Position numbers and translations under genes: made by a program
NCBI RefSeq assembly: GCF_002002905.1
Contig: NZ_CP019509.1
Span: 2,328,501 to 2,392,500, forward strand
DNA from: Aquaspirillum sp. LM1
GTDB lineage: Bacteria > Pseudomonadota > Gammaproteobacteria > Burkholderiales > Aquaspirillaceae
DNA: 64,000 nucleotides
Direction of reading: 5' to 3'
In this document: one piece after another, positions 55,901 through 63,736 of the stretch
How the letters are laid out: every line of letters begins with the position of its first letter
Numbering within the stretch: the first letter of the stretch is position 1
The notes under the pieces: model-generated
What the model was told of the DNA's origin: nothing
Database searches by the model: none
Seen by the model: the letters and a program-made list of their open reading frames with translations, nothing else

Positions 55901-55978
55901 TGGCAGCAGACGCTCGGCTCCGGGCAAATCCAGCAAGGTGAAGCTGATGCACACGGTGGCGGCGGATGAATCAGGCAT
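52934..55978 (-). CDS. STAND-like P-loop ATPase fused to a pentatricopeptide-repeat (PPR) array
   Basis: A 1,014-residue protein. Residues 1-180 form an N-terminal domain not recognised. A P-loop ATPase follows with Walker A GQSLAGKT (192-199), Walker B ELWVVFDDID (~232-241) and a sensor-like WAATCRSG (~263-270), then a helical region to ~568. Twelve PPR-type repeats of 32 residues occupy ~570-953 (VVTYNSLIEKAASEAERQRL then LGEMRAAGLTPN), and a helical cap ends the protein. PPR arrays bind single-stranded RNA, mostly in plant organelles. The frame extends further upstream into dnaE antisense, but ATG 55978 is the last plausible start. The ribosome site is weak. The layout resembles NLR/Avs immune ATPases; an RNA-sensing defence role is inference. 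Confidence 0.85.
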   Translation of the reverse strand: MPDSSAATVCISFTLLDLPGAERLLPDTLVKAALNSKLPASVAAAYFRGFVHRTELSACYADCRGKSAEWVNQFVAACQQILAARQAPLWLCLAVDAGAASADGDWLEAAATIAAPSLDNWTPEPDSGFALWRPLGHAANDEDALAQLLWRARDYQQRWVNNKGRYFYYPRDHEERPLCQALAGHSPFALVGQSLAGKTRLLLRCLLTLGQPVLVAQGDAGQWRFPAGLPAELWVVFDDIDQNLQDASFAAQFSAFSQRHPRWAATCRSGEAYAQLRDALPARVKETLRPQLLGRLNDQEVERVAVQLHLNANLPKTRLRQAPRNIGYYFLHDAITLWREQFRQLPGNEHTALRGVALALRLDGGGMDSIAQARPRQLLENTLPTALDAAEFEIACQALADRADAKAWFQWRAANRTLSLESVFVDEVIDPEHALLALDYALAAHALPAQDGARWLATPRALAHWLEQAARPGDGRALRLGDAELTRLLPMLRTLFAKPDAHACRALLLLWACAQPEARERLLREFASKVRPQPQQDRLTLNLLLRDSEPPLPGDAVLTLCHTLKLSPDIYIYTTLISRSQNAHERQRLLGEMRTAGLTPNVVTFTSLIEKAASEAERQRLLGEMRAAGLTPNVVTYNSLIEKAASEAERQRLLGEMRAAGIKPNVVTFTSLIEKAASEAERQGLLGDMRAAGIEPNVVTYNSLIEKAASEAERQGLLGDMRAAGIEPNVVTYNSLIEKAASEAERQRLLGDMRAAGLTPDVVTFTSLIEKAASEAERQRLLGEMRAAGLTPDVVTFTSLIEKAASEAERQRLLGEMRAAGIEPNVVTFNSLIEKAASEAERQRLLGEMRAAGLTPDVVTFNSLIEKAASEAERQRLLGEMRAAGLTPDVVTFNSLIEKAASEAERQRLLGDMRAAGIKPNLITFNSVIKRASSLAAAEALLADLLAAGLRPDNYTLPALLKHAPDYATGLRLFEQCRRAGLRRPNDHVWRGLRRLARSADEQADVERLQQEAT
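53216..54175 (-). repeat. ten near-identical 96-bp PPR-coding repeats
   Basis: Ten consecutive 96-bp units (PPR repeats 2-11) differ at only a few codons, chiefly those for residues 4-6 (YN, FT or FN then S) and the last four (LTPN, LTPD, IKPN, IEPN). Diverged units flank both sides (repeat 1 at 54176-54271 and repeat 12 at 53120-53215). Such homogeneity points to recent amplification or gene conversion. Confidence 0.93.
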
Positions 55979-56125
55979 TGTGCTATCCCAAAAGCGTTGC
56001 CAAATGAAAAAGCATTGTCGCGTGGGTAAGACAAGCAGGCAAGCGGTGAACGCGACGTGGGCATCTGGCCGCGCCTGGTGCGCATGTCTGCCGACAGCCG
56101 CCAGCGAACCGGGTAAAATGCCACG

Positions 56126-59100
56126 ATGACTACCCCGCGCTTTGTACATCTCCGCCTCCATTCCGAGTTTTCCATCACCGACGGCATTGTGCGTCTGGAT
56201 GACGCTGTGGGCCGCGCTGCGGCCGATGGCATGCCGGCTTTGGGGGTTTCCGATCTGGCCAACCTGTTTGGCATGGTCAAGTTTTACAAAACCAGCCGAG
56301 GCCAGGGCATCAAGCCCGTGGTTGGCGTGGATGCCTGGATTGAAAACCCGGACGACCGCGATGCGCCGTTCCGGCTGCTGCTGATTGCCCGCGACCATCC
56401 GGGCTATCTGATTTTGTGCCAGCTGCTGACCGACGCCTACCGCACCCACCAATACCATGGCCGCGCCGAGCTCAAGCGCGACTGGCTCAGCCCGGAACGC
56501 TGCCGCCACCTGCTGGCGCTATCGGGCGCGCAGATGGGCGATGTGGGCCGGGCGCTGCTGGAGGGCAATCTGCCGGCGGCGCAGGCGGCGGCGGCAGACT
56601 GGTCGGCGCGGTTTGGCGATGGGTTTTATCTGGAAGTGCAGCGCTATGGCGCGCCACACTGCGACACGCTGGTGGAACGCACGCTGTGGCTGGCTGGCGA
56701 GGCCGGGCTGCCGGTGGTGGCCACCCATCCGATCCAGTTTATGGACCGCGACGACTACAAAGCGCATGAAGCGCGGGTGTGCATCGCCAAGGGTGAAATC
56801 CTGGGCGACCGCCGCCGGCCCCGGCTGTTTACCGAAGACCAGTATTTCAAGACCACGGCAGAAATGGCCGAGCTGTTTGCCGACCTGCCGGAAGCGCTGG
56901 CCAACTCAGTGGAAATTGCCAAGCGCTGCAATGTCACCATCCAGCTGGGCAAGAACTACCTGCCGGATTTCCCCACCCCGGATGGCATGACGCTGGATGA
57001 GTATTTGATTCACCGCGCCAACGAAGGGCTGATGGAGCGCATGCAGGCGCTCTACCCCGACCCCGCCGCGCGCGAAGCCGAGCTGCCGCGCTACCGCGAC
57101 CGGCTGAAGTTTGAGCTGGATACCATTATCCAGATGGGGTTTCCTGGTTATTTTTTGATCGTGGCCGACTTTATCAACTGGGCCAAGCACAACGGCTGCC
57201 CGGTGGGGCCGGGCCGGGGCTCGGGCGCGGGTTCGCTGGTGGCCTATAGCATTGGCATTACCGACATCGACCCGCTGGCCTACGCGCTGCTGTTTGAACG
57301 CTTTTTGAACCCGGAACGGGTGTCGATGCCTGACTTTGACATCGACTTCTGCCAGGACAACCGCTGGCGGGTGATTGAGTACGTGCGCGACAAATACGGC
57401 GCCGACGCGGTGAGCCAGATTGTGACTTTCGGTACCATGGCGGCCAAGGCGGTGGTACGCGACGTGGGCCGCGTGCTGGATTTGCCGTATATGTTTTGCG
57501 ATGGCCTGTCCAAGCTGATTCCGGCCGCACCGGGCAAACAGTACAGCCTGGACGACGCGGTGGAGATGGAGCCCATCCTCAAGGATAGGCTGGAGCACGA
57601 GGAAGAAGTGGCCGAGCTGTGGGTGCTGGCAAAAAAGCTGGAAGGCCTCACCCGCAATATCGGCATGCACGCCGGCGGCGTGCTGATTGCACCGGGCAAG
57701 ATTACCGATTTTTGCCCGATGTACCAGGCCAGCGGCGAAGACGCCAGCCCGGTCAGCCAGTTTGACAAGGACGATGTGGAACAAGTCGGCCTGGTGAAGT
57801 TCGACTTTCTGGGCCTGCGCAACCTGACCATCATTGATCTGGCGGTGCGCTACATCAAAGCGTTGCAGCCGGATTTCAGCATCGACCTGAACACCATGCC
57901 GTTTACCGACCCGGCGGCGTACAAGGTATTGCAGGAGGCCAACACCACGGCGGTGTTCCAGCTGGAATCCGATGGCATGAAAAAGCTGCTGGAAAAGCTC
58001 AAACCCGACCGCTTTGAAGACATCATCGCTGTGCTGGCGCTGTACCGCCCCGGCCCGCTGGGCTCGGGCATGGTGGACGACTTTATCTTGCGCAAGGCCG
58101 GCAAGCAGGCGGTGGATTACTTCCACCCCGACCTGACCGCCTGCCTGGAACCGACTTATGGCGTGATTGTGTATCAGGAACAGGTGATGCAGATCTCGCA
58201 GATTATCGGTGGCTACACGCTGGGCGGTGCCGATATGCTGCGCCGGGCAATGGGCAAGAAAAAGCCGGAAGAAATGGCCAAGCACCGCAGCATTATTGCC
58301 GAAGGGGCCAAGACCAAGGGCTACGATCCGGCGCTGGCCGAGCAGTTGTTTGACCTGATGACCAAGTTTGCCGAGTACGGCTTTAACAAGTCGCACACGG
58401 CGGCCTACGCGGTGGTGAGCTACCAGACCGCCTGGCTGAAGGCGCATTATCCGTCGGCATTTATGGCGGCCACCATGTCCAGTGAACTGGACAACACCGA
58501 CCAGCTGCGGGTGTTTTACGATGATTGCATTAAAAACAAGCTGAAGTTTCTGGCCCCGGACATCAACCACAGCCATTACCGCTTTGTGCCAACCGACCGC
58601 CAGCATATCCGCTACGCGCTGGGCGCGATCAAGGGCACTGGCGAGGCGGCTGTGGCGCATCTGATTGCCGAGCGCGAGGCCAACGGCCCGTTTGTCGATC
58701 TGTTTGACTTCTGCCGGCGCACCGACAAGCGAGTGGTCAACCGCCGCGCCATCGATACCATGATCCGCGCTGGCGCGTTTGACGGGCTGGATACACACCG
58801 CGCCAAGCTATTGGCCAATGTGGAGCTGGCAATGAGCCTGGCCGAGCAGGCAGCGGCCAATATCAATCAGGGTGGCTTGTTTGATGATTTTGACGACAGC
58901 GCCGCGCCGCCTGTGCGCATGGTGGAGGTGCCAGCCTGGACCGAGGCCCAGCGCTTGTCGGAAGAAAAACTGGCGATCGGGTTTTACCTGTCCGGCCACC
59001 CGTTTACCGCCTACGCCGCAGCAGTACGCCGCTTTGCCAAGGCCACACTGGCCAGCCTGAGCCCGAAAAAAGACCTGCAAACCCTGGCTGGGGTGGTGAC

Positions 59101-59566
59101 TTCGGTGCGCACCAAGGTGGGCGGACGCGGCAAGATGGCGTTTGTTCAGCTGGACGATGCTACCGCCAAACAGGATGTATCGCTGTTTTCCGAGGCATTT
59201 GAAGCGCATCGGCACAAGCTGCGCGAAGACGCGGTGCTGATTGTGGAAGGCAAGGTCAGCTACGATGATTTTTCTGGCGGGCTGCGCATCATCGCCGAAA
59301 ATGTCTACGATCTGGCCGAGGCGCAAAGCCGCTTTGCCCAGCATCTGGCGCTGACACTGACCGACAACTGCGACGTGACCAAGCTCAAGCACCTGCTGCA
59401 GCCGTTTGCCGGCAGCGGTGCCTGCCCGCTGCGCTTTCGCTACAGCGGCAGCCAGGCCCGCTGCGAACTGGACGCTGGCGACGACTGGCGCGTGCTGCTC
59501 AGCGACCCGCTGCTGGACAGCCTGCGCGCGCTGCTGGGTGAAAAAGCCGTGGAAGTGGTGATGTAA
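56126..59566 (+). CDS. dnaE: DNA polymerase III subunit alpha
   Basis: A 1,146-residue replicative polymerase. The N-terminal PHP domain (FVHLRLHSEFSITDGIVRLD) is followed by palm motifs PGRGSGAGSLVAYSIGI and MPDFDIDFCQDNR with catalytic Asp residues, the fingers, a helix-hairpin-helix region and a C-terminal OB domain (VTSVRTKVGGRGKMAFVQLD). Length is normal for DnaE1. It is divergent from the PPR-ATPase gene, with ATGs 147 bp apart, so the promoters share that gap. A weak hairpin (59575-59594) follows the stop. Confidence 0.98.
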   Translation: MTTPRFVHLRLHSEFSITDGIVRLDDAVGRAAADGMPALGVSDLANLFGMVKFYKTSRGQGIKPVVGVDAWIENPDDRDAPFRLLLIARDHPGYLILCQLLTDAYRTHQYHGRAELKRDWLSPERCRHLLALSGAQMGDVGRALLEGNLPAAQAAAADWSARFGDGFYLEVQRYGAPHCDTLVERTLWLAGEAGLPVVATHPIQFMDRDDYKAHEARVCIAKGEILGDRRRPRLFTEDQYFKTTAEMAELFADLPEALANSVEIAKRCNVTIQLGKNYLPDFPTPDGMTLDEYLIHRANEGLMERMQALYPDPAAREAELPRYRDRLKFELDTIIQMGFPGYFLIVADFINWAKHNGCPVGPGRGSGAGSLVAYSIGITDIDPLAYALLFERFLNPERVSMPDFDIDFCQDNRWRVIEYVRDKYGADAVSQIVTFGTMAAKAVVRDVGRVLDLPYMFCDGLSKLIPAAPGKQYSLDDAVEMEPILKDRLEHEEEVAELWVLAKKLEGLTRNIGMHAGGVLIAPGKITDFCPMYQASGEDASPVSQFDKDDVEQVGLVKFDFLGLRNLTIIDLAVRYIKALQPDFSIDLNTMPFTDPAAYKVLQEANTTAVFQLESDGMKKLLEKLKPDRFEDIIAVLALYRPGPLGSGMVDDFILRKAGKQAVDYFHPDLTACLEPTYGVIVYQEQVMQISQIIGGYTLGGADMLRRAMGKKKPEEMAKHRSIIAEGAKTKGYDPALAEQLFDLMTKFAEYGFNKSHTAAYAVVSYQTAWLKAHYPSAFMAATMSSELDNTDQLRVFYDDCIKNKLKFLAPDINHSHYRFVPTDRQHIRYALGAIKGTGEAAVAHLIAEREANGPFVDLFDFCRRTDKRVVNRRAIDTMIRAGAFDGLDTHRAKLLANVELAMSLAEQAAANINQGGLFDDFDDSAAPPVRMVEVPAWTEAQRLSEEKLAIGFYLSGHPFTAYAAAVRRFAKATLASLSPKKDLQTLAGVVTSVRTKVGGRGKMAFVQLDDATAKQDVSLFSEAFEAHRHKLREDAVLIVEGKVSYDDFSGGLRIIAENVYDLAEAQSRFAQHLALTLTDNCDVTKLKHLLQPFAGSGACPLRFRYSGSQARCELDAGDDWRVLLSDPLLDSLRALLGEKAVEVVM

Positions 59567-59610
59567 CCGCTGTGCTGCCCCCTCACAGGGGCAGCCCGCT
59601 GCGCTTGGCC

Positions 59611-59653
59611 AGAAAAAGCCAGACCCGCACGCATTGCTGGGTACGGGTCTGGC
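59611..59653 (-). terminator. intrinsic terminator after fixH
   Basis: A 10-bp perfect stem (59618-59627 with 59644-59653) is followed on the minus strand by TTTTTCT. It ends the ccoG-fixH transcript before the convergent dnaE. Confidence 0.75.
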
Positions 59654-59694
59654 GGATCACTACATCAGCAGCAAATCAGCGGGTTTACGGGGGG

Positions 59695-60231
59695 CTACTG
59701 GCTGGCCGTCGACAGTGTGGGCTGGCTGGACAACGCCACCACATTGTCTTCGTTGGGCCGCCATTCACTCTGCAGCCGCCAGCGCCCGCTCAGGTCTTCC
59801 AGACGCACAAACCAGTGTGCGGCGGTGGGCAATTGCATTGTGCCGCTATAAAACCCTTCGCCGGTCTTGTTCAACTCCACTTCCTGGTCACGTTGCGACA
59901 GGGTGGGATGCAACATCCACAAGCGCAGCTTGGCGGGTGCGGCTTCTACCGGGCTTTGCAGCATGATGCGCACATTGCGCCCGCCGTCGCCAAACATCAC
60001 CTGTGCGCCCATTTTCAGCCGGGCGGCGGCGTTGTCGCGGGTCAGCTCGATATTGATTTCCTTGCCGCGCTTGTAGTAGTCGTCATTCACCAGGGTGTCT
60101 TCGGTTTTCACCGCCAGCACCGCCGTGCTGATGCCAGCCACCACCACCACCATCGGACCCAGCATCAGCAACCAGGGCCAGCGTTGGCGATACCAGGGCA
60201 GGGCGGACGGGGTGGCGGGTTTGTGCATCAT
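59695..60231 (-). CDS. fixH: FixH-family protein (cbb3 oxidase maturation)
   Basis: A 178-residue FixH-type protein. One N-terminal membrane helix (WPWLLMLGPMVVVVAGISTA) is followed by NDDYYKRGKEIN, a hallmark of FixH, and a periplasmic beta domain. It is needed with the CcoI and CcoG products for cbb3 cytochrome oxidase assembly, probably in copper delivery. It starts 7 nt after the ccoG stop. No ccoI or ccoS is present in the window. Confidence 0.88.
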   Translation of the reverse strand: MMHKPATPSALPWYRQRWPWLLMLGPMVVVVAGISTAVLAVKTEDTLVNDDYYKRGKEINIELTRDNAAARLKMGAQVMFGDGGRNVRIMLQSPVEAAPAKLRLWMLHPTLSQRDQEVELNKTGEGFYSGTMQLPTAAHWFVRLEDLSGRWRLQSEWRPNEDNVVALSSQPTLSTASQ

Positions 60232-60238
60232 GACGGGT

Positions 60239-61678
60239 TTACTCTCCAATAAAACTGCTGTGCTCTTCAATATCTACCGAGTCATCGCCAACCGATTTCA
60301 CTTCAAACTCGATCTTGTGGCTGCCTTTGGGCGCGCTTTCCGGCGGAACCTGCACATTGATGGTCACCAGCACATTTTGCGTCGGGCCCACATCAATGAT
60401 GTCACGTTCGGCCACCAGCTTGATGCCCGGCAGGCCCTTGACCGACAGCTTCAGCTTTTGCTGATTCTCGGAGATATTGATAAAGCGGATATTGTACGTA
60501 TTTTCCAGCAAACCATCCTGAGTTTCACGCACCAGTGACGCGCGGTCGCGGATGATGTCCACCTTCAGCGGCTGGCGCAAGAACAGCCCAGTAACCGCAA
60601 TGCTGAACACGGTAAACAGCACCAGACAGTACATCAATACGCGTGGGCGCTTCATCCGGGTCCAGATCTGGCTTTCCGGATAGTGTTTTTCCAGCGCGTT
60701 TTCGGTGGTGTAACGAATCAGCCCGCGCGGGTAGTTCATCTTGTCCATCACTTCGTCGCAGGCGTCGATACAGGCGGCACAGCCGATGCATTCGTACTGC
60801 AGCCCATCGCGGATATCAATTCCGGTGGGGCATACCTGCACGCAAATGCCACAATCCACGCAGCTGCCTTTGTTCACGCTGGCCGGGTCGATGCCCTTTT
60901 TGCGTGCGCCACGCGGTTCGCCACGTTCGGTGTCGTAGGAAATAATCAGTGTGTCGGCGTCAAACATCACGCTCTGGAAGCGGGCATACGGGCACATGTA
61001 CTTGCACACCTGCTCGCGCATGAAACCGGCCATGCCGTAGGTGGCAAAGCTGTAGAAGAAGATCCAGAAGGTTTCCCACGGGCCCAGATCCCACACCAGC
61101 AGCTCGTCAATCAGCATGGTGCGCGGGGTGAAGTAGGTCACCAGGGTAAAGCCGGTAATCAGCGAAAACACAATCCACAGCGTGTGTTTGGCGCTTTTCA
61201 GGCCCAGCTTGCGCGCCGACATCGGCGCGGCATCCAGCTTGATGCGCTTGCTGCGGTCGCCTTCAATCCAGTGCTCAATCCACAAGAACACTTCGGTATA
61301 CACCGTTTGCGGACAGGCGTAGCCACACCACAAGCGGCCCGCGATGGTGGTCCAGACAAACAGCCCCAGCGCGCACATCATCAGCAGGGCAGCAACGTAG
61401 ATGAAATCCTGCGGAAAGAAGGTGATGCCAAAAAAGTAGAACTTGCGGTTGACCAGGTCAAACAGCACTGCCTGGCGGTCATTCCAGCTCAGCCACGGAA
61501 ACACAAAGTACACCAGCTGGGTGAGCACCACCATGGCGATGCGCAAATTGGCAAACAGGCCGGTCACATGGCGAGGGTGAATTTTTTTGTGCTCTGCGTA
61601 CAGCGAGACGGTTTCGGCCTGTTCGGCCTTGTCGCTGGGGACAGGTTTGATCGGGATGGACTTTTTGTCGGTAGACAT
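60239..61678 (-). CDS. ccoG: cytochrome c oxidase accessory protein CcoG (FixG)
   Basis: A 479-residue membrane ferredoxin-like protein. Several membrane helices (VLTQLVYFVFPWLSW; AALLMMCALGLFVW) with conserved GRLWCGYACPQTVYTE and CKYMCPYARFQS precede two 4Fe-4S motifs (CVDCGICVQVCPTGID and CIGCAACIDACDE). The C-terminal periplasmic part is an Ig-like domain. CcoG is a Cu(II) reductase in cbb3 assembly. Start 61678 (MSTDKKSIPIK) was chosen over a longer frame. It follows ccoP after 297 bp with its own promoter region. Confidence 0.95.
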   Translation of the reverse strand: MSTDKKSIPIKPVPSDKAEQAETVSLYAEHKKIHPRHVTGLFANLRIAMVVLTQLVYFVFPWLSWNDRQAVLFDLVNRKFYFFGITFFPQDFIYVAALLMMCALGLFVWTTIAGRLWCGYACPQTVYTEVFLWIEHWIEGDRSKRIKLDAAPMSARKLGLKSAKHTLWIVFSLITGFTLVTYFTPRTMLIDELLVWDLGPWETFWIFFYSFATYGMAGFMREQVCKYMCPYARFQSVMFDADTLIISYDTERGEPRGARKKGIDPASVNKGSCVDCGICVQVCPTGIDIRDGLQYECIGCAACIDACDEVMDKMNYPRGLIRYTTENALEKHYPESQIWTRMKRPRVLMYCLVLFTVFSIAVTGLFLRQPLKVDIIRDRASLVRETQDGLLENTYNIRFINISENQQKLKLSVKGLPGIKLVAERDIIDVGPTQNVLVTINVQVPPESAPKGSHKIEFEVKSVGDDSVDIEEHSSFIGE

Positions 61679-61811
61679 ACTCGTGGTTCCTGAGTGAGGT
61701 TTAGCCAAACGGTAGCACATGCCGGCATGATAGAGCAGGCTACCGCTTGGCTAAACCCCCTGCGCATGGTGACAGGGCAAAGAGGCAAACAACTGATGCC
61801 ACACATTCTAT

Positions 61812-61830
61812 CAAATCAGATAATGATTTG
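61812..61830. promoter_or_regulatory. 7-bp inverted repeat upstream of ccoG
   Basis: CAAATCA (61812-61818) and TGATTTG (61824-61830) are separated by 5 bp in the AT-rich part of the ccoP-ccoG gap. It is a possible dimeric regulator site; no regulator can be named. Confidence 0.3.
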
Positions 61831-61862
61831 GGCGGAATTAGTGAACCAAAGTTTTCCGCTTG

Positions 61863-61876
61863 TTGATGCAGGTCAA
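61863..61876. promoter_or_regulatory. candidate FNR/ANR box upstream of ccoG
   Basis: TTGATGCAGGTCAA matches the FNR consensus TTGAT-N4-ATCAA with a single mismatch. Low-oxygen control by FNR is common for cbb3 assembly genes. It lies 185 bp before the ccoG ATG, so a long leader would follow. Confidence 0.55.
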
Positions 61877-61926
61877 CATCGCGCCGGCCAGCACTCCGCC
61901 ATGGGTTGCAGGATACGCGGAAACGA

Positions 61927-61950
61927 CACTGCCCGCCGAAGCGGGCAGTG
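61927..61950 (-). terminator. hairpin after ccoP
   Basis: A 10-bp perfect GC-rich stem (61927-61936 with 61941-61950) with a 4-nt loop, 25 bp past the ccoP stop. Only a short T-poor tail follows, so termination may be partial. Confidence 0.6.
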
Positions 61951-61975
61951 TGACACAGACAATCAGCCAGATAAA

Positions 61976-62890
61976 TTACTGAGCTTTTTGTGCGCCGTTG
62001 GACAGACCCCAGACATAAGCGGTCAGCAGATGCACCTTGCCGTCGCCCAGGAAGTCTTTCCATGCCGGCATCTGGTTGGCGCGACCATTGGTGATGGTTT
62101 CAATAATGGTCTTTTCGGTGCCGCCATACAGCCAGATGTTGTCGGTCAGGTTAGGAGCGCCAATGCCCTGGTTGCCCTTGCCATCCGGGCCGTGACATGC
62201 GGCGCATACAGCAAAGTCGCCCTTGCCGCGTGCAGCGCGGTCGGCATCATGCTTCTTGCCAGACAGCGACATCACGTAGTTGGCCAGATCCTTGACCTTT
62301 TCTTCGCCCAGCGCAGCGCCAAACGGCGGCATCTGGCCCTGGCGACCGGCTTCCAGCGTCTGGTGAATGGCTTCCGGGCTACCGCCATACAGCCAGTCGT
62401 TGTCGGTCAGGTTGGGGAAACCCTTGGCACCACGGGCATCAGAACCATGGCACTGGATGCAGTAGGTCTGATACAGGCGCTGACCCATTTCACGGGCTTC
62501 CTTGTCACCGGCCACCGTCTTGATGTCCTGCTTCAGGTACTTGTCGTACAGCGGCTGGTACTTGGCTTCTGCCTGAGCACGTTCTTCCTTGAACTGGCCT
62601 ACCGAGGTCCAGCCGCGCAGGCCAGCCCACTTGCCCAGGCCCGGATACAGGGCCAGGTAGCCAATGCTGAAGAAGATGGTCAGGTAGAACATGCCCATCC
62701 ACCAGCGCGGCAGCGGGTTGCTGTACTCCTGCAGGTCGCCATCCCACACGTGAGCCATGGTCTGGACTTGCTCACCCTTTTTCAGTGTGGTCTTGGACTG
62801 GGTGAACAACAGCAAGGTCACGCCCAGGATGCCAATAATGACAACTGCGGTGATCCAGATACTCCAGAAATCACTAACAAAATCACTCAT
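61976..62890 (-). CDS. ccoP: cbb3-type cytochrome c oxidase subunit III (CcoP)
   Basis: A 304-residue dihaem cytochrome c. Two N-terminal membrane helices (ITAVVIIGILGVTLLLFTQS; MFYLTIFFSIGYLALYPGLG) anchor a periplasmic part with two c-type haem sites, CIQCH and CAACH, each followed by a distal Met ligand region (GQMPPFGAAL; NQMPAWKDFL). It passes electrons to CcoO and CcoN. Start overlaps the ccoQ stop by 4 nt. Confidence 0.97.
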   Translation of the reverse strand: MSDFVSDFWSIWITAVVIIGILGVTLLLFTQSKTTLKKGEQVQTMAHVWDGDLQEYSNPLPRWWMGMFYLTIFFSIGYLALYPGLGKWAGLRGWTSVGQFKEERAQAEAKYQPLYDKYLKQDIKTVAGDKEAREMGQRLYQTYCIQCHGSDARGAKGFPNLTDNDWLYGGSPEAIHQTLEAGRQGQMPPFGAALGEEKVKDLANYVMSLSGKKHDADRAARGKGDFAVCAACHGPDGKGNQGIGAPNLTDNIWLYGGTEKTIIETITNGRANQMPAWKDFLGDGKVHLLTAYVWGLSNGAQKAQ

Positions 62891-63090
62891 TTTTTTGCTC
62901 CGTCGGAAGCCGGCGGCGAGCGTGTGCCGCCAGCTTGCAGTGAATCATCACCGTCATCCATAAAGGGCACATTGGCCGCTTCATCGAACTGTTTCTTGCT
63001 GCTTTTGCTGTATGCCCAGAAGGCAATCAGCAAAAAGCAGACAAACGACAGCACGGTAAAGATGATTCGAATCAGATTGATGCCGTCCAT
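62887..63090 (-). CDS. ccoQ: cbb3-type cytochrome oxidase subunit CcoQ
   Basis: A 67-residue single-helix protein (IRIIFTVLSFVCFLLIAFWA) followed by YSKSSKKQFDEAANVPF, typical of CcoQ, which stabilises the cbb3 complex. It lies between ccoO and ccoP as usual. Confidence 0.93.
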   Translation of the reverse strand: MDGINLIRIIFTVLSFVCFLLIAFWAYSKSSKKQFDEAANVPFMDDGDDSLQAGGTRSPPASDGAKK

Positions 63091-63100
63091 GGGCCGGGAA

Positions 63101-63715
63101 TCAACGCACGTTCTTCAGCGCCAGACCCAGGCCTTGCAGGTAGGCAATCATCGCGTCCATCTCCGACTTGCCTTCCACCATGGCCTTGCCTTCAGCAATT
63201 TCCTGGTCGGTATACGGCACACCCACCTTGCGCAGCGCCGTCATCTTGGCAGCCACACCATCAGCGTCGGCCAGATTTTTGGACAGCCACGGGAAAGCCG
63301 GCATATTGGATTCCGGCACCACATCACGCGGGTTAACCAGGTGGACACGGTGCCATTCGTCGGAATAGCGGCCGCCTACACGCGCCAGGTCCGGACCGGT
63401 ACGCTTGGAGCCCCACTGGAACGGGTGGTCATACACCGACTCACCTGCCACCGAGTAGTGACCATAGCGCTCGGTCTCGGAGCGGAACGGACGGATCATC
63501 TGCGAGTGGCAGTTGTAGCAGCCTTCGCGGATGTAAATGTCACGACCGGTCAGTTGCAGGGCGTTGTACGGCTTCACGCCTGCCACTGGTTCGGTGGTGG
63601 ATTTCTGGAACATCAGTGGCAGAATTTCAACCAGCATGGCCACACTGATGGTCAGGAGGGTAAACACGATCAGGTAGCCGACGTGTTCTTCAATCAGTTT
63701 CTGGATCTTTTCCAT
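63101..63715 (-). CDS. ccoO: cbb3-type cytochrome c oxidase subunit II (CcoO)
   Basis: A 204-residue monohaem cytochrome c. An N-terminal membrane helix ([20 protein letters not shown]) is followed by the haem site in [14 protein letters not shown] and the family motifs [20 protein letters not shown] and [19 protein letters not shown] (distal Met). It transfers electrons from CcoP to CcoN. Confidence 0.97.
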   Translation of the reverse strand: MEKIQKLIEEHVGYLIVFTLLTISVAMLVEILPLMFQKSTTEPVAGVKPYNALQLTGRDIYIREGCYNCHSQMIRPFRSETERYGHYSVAGESVYDHPFQWGSKRTGPDLARVGGRYSDEWHRVHLVNPRDVVPESNMPAFPWLSKNLADADGVAAKMTALRKVGVPYTDQEIAEGKAMVEGKSEMDAMIAYLQGLGLALKNVR

Positions 63716-63736
63716 GTTCGCTTTCCTTCGTCCGAC

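Noticed and set aside
55979-56509. Upstream extension of the PPR-ATPase frame to 1,191 codons
   Set aside because: The extra ~177 codons are exactly antisense to the conserved dnaE start and have no domain character.
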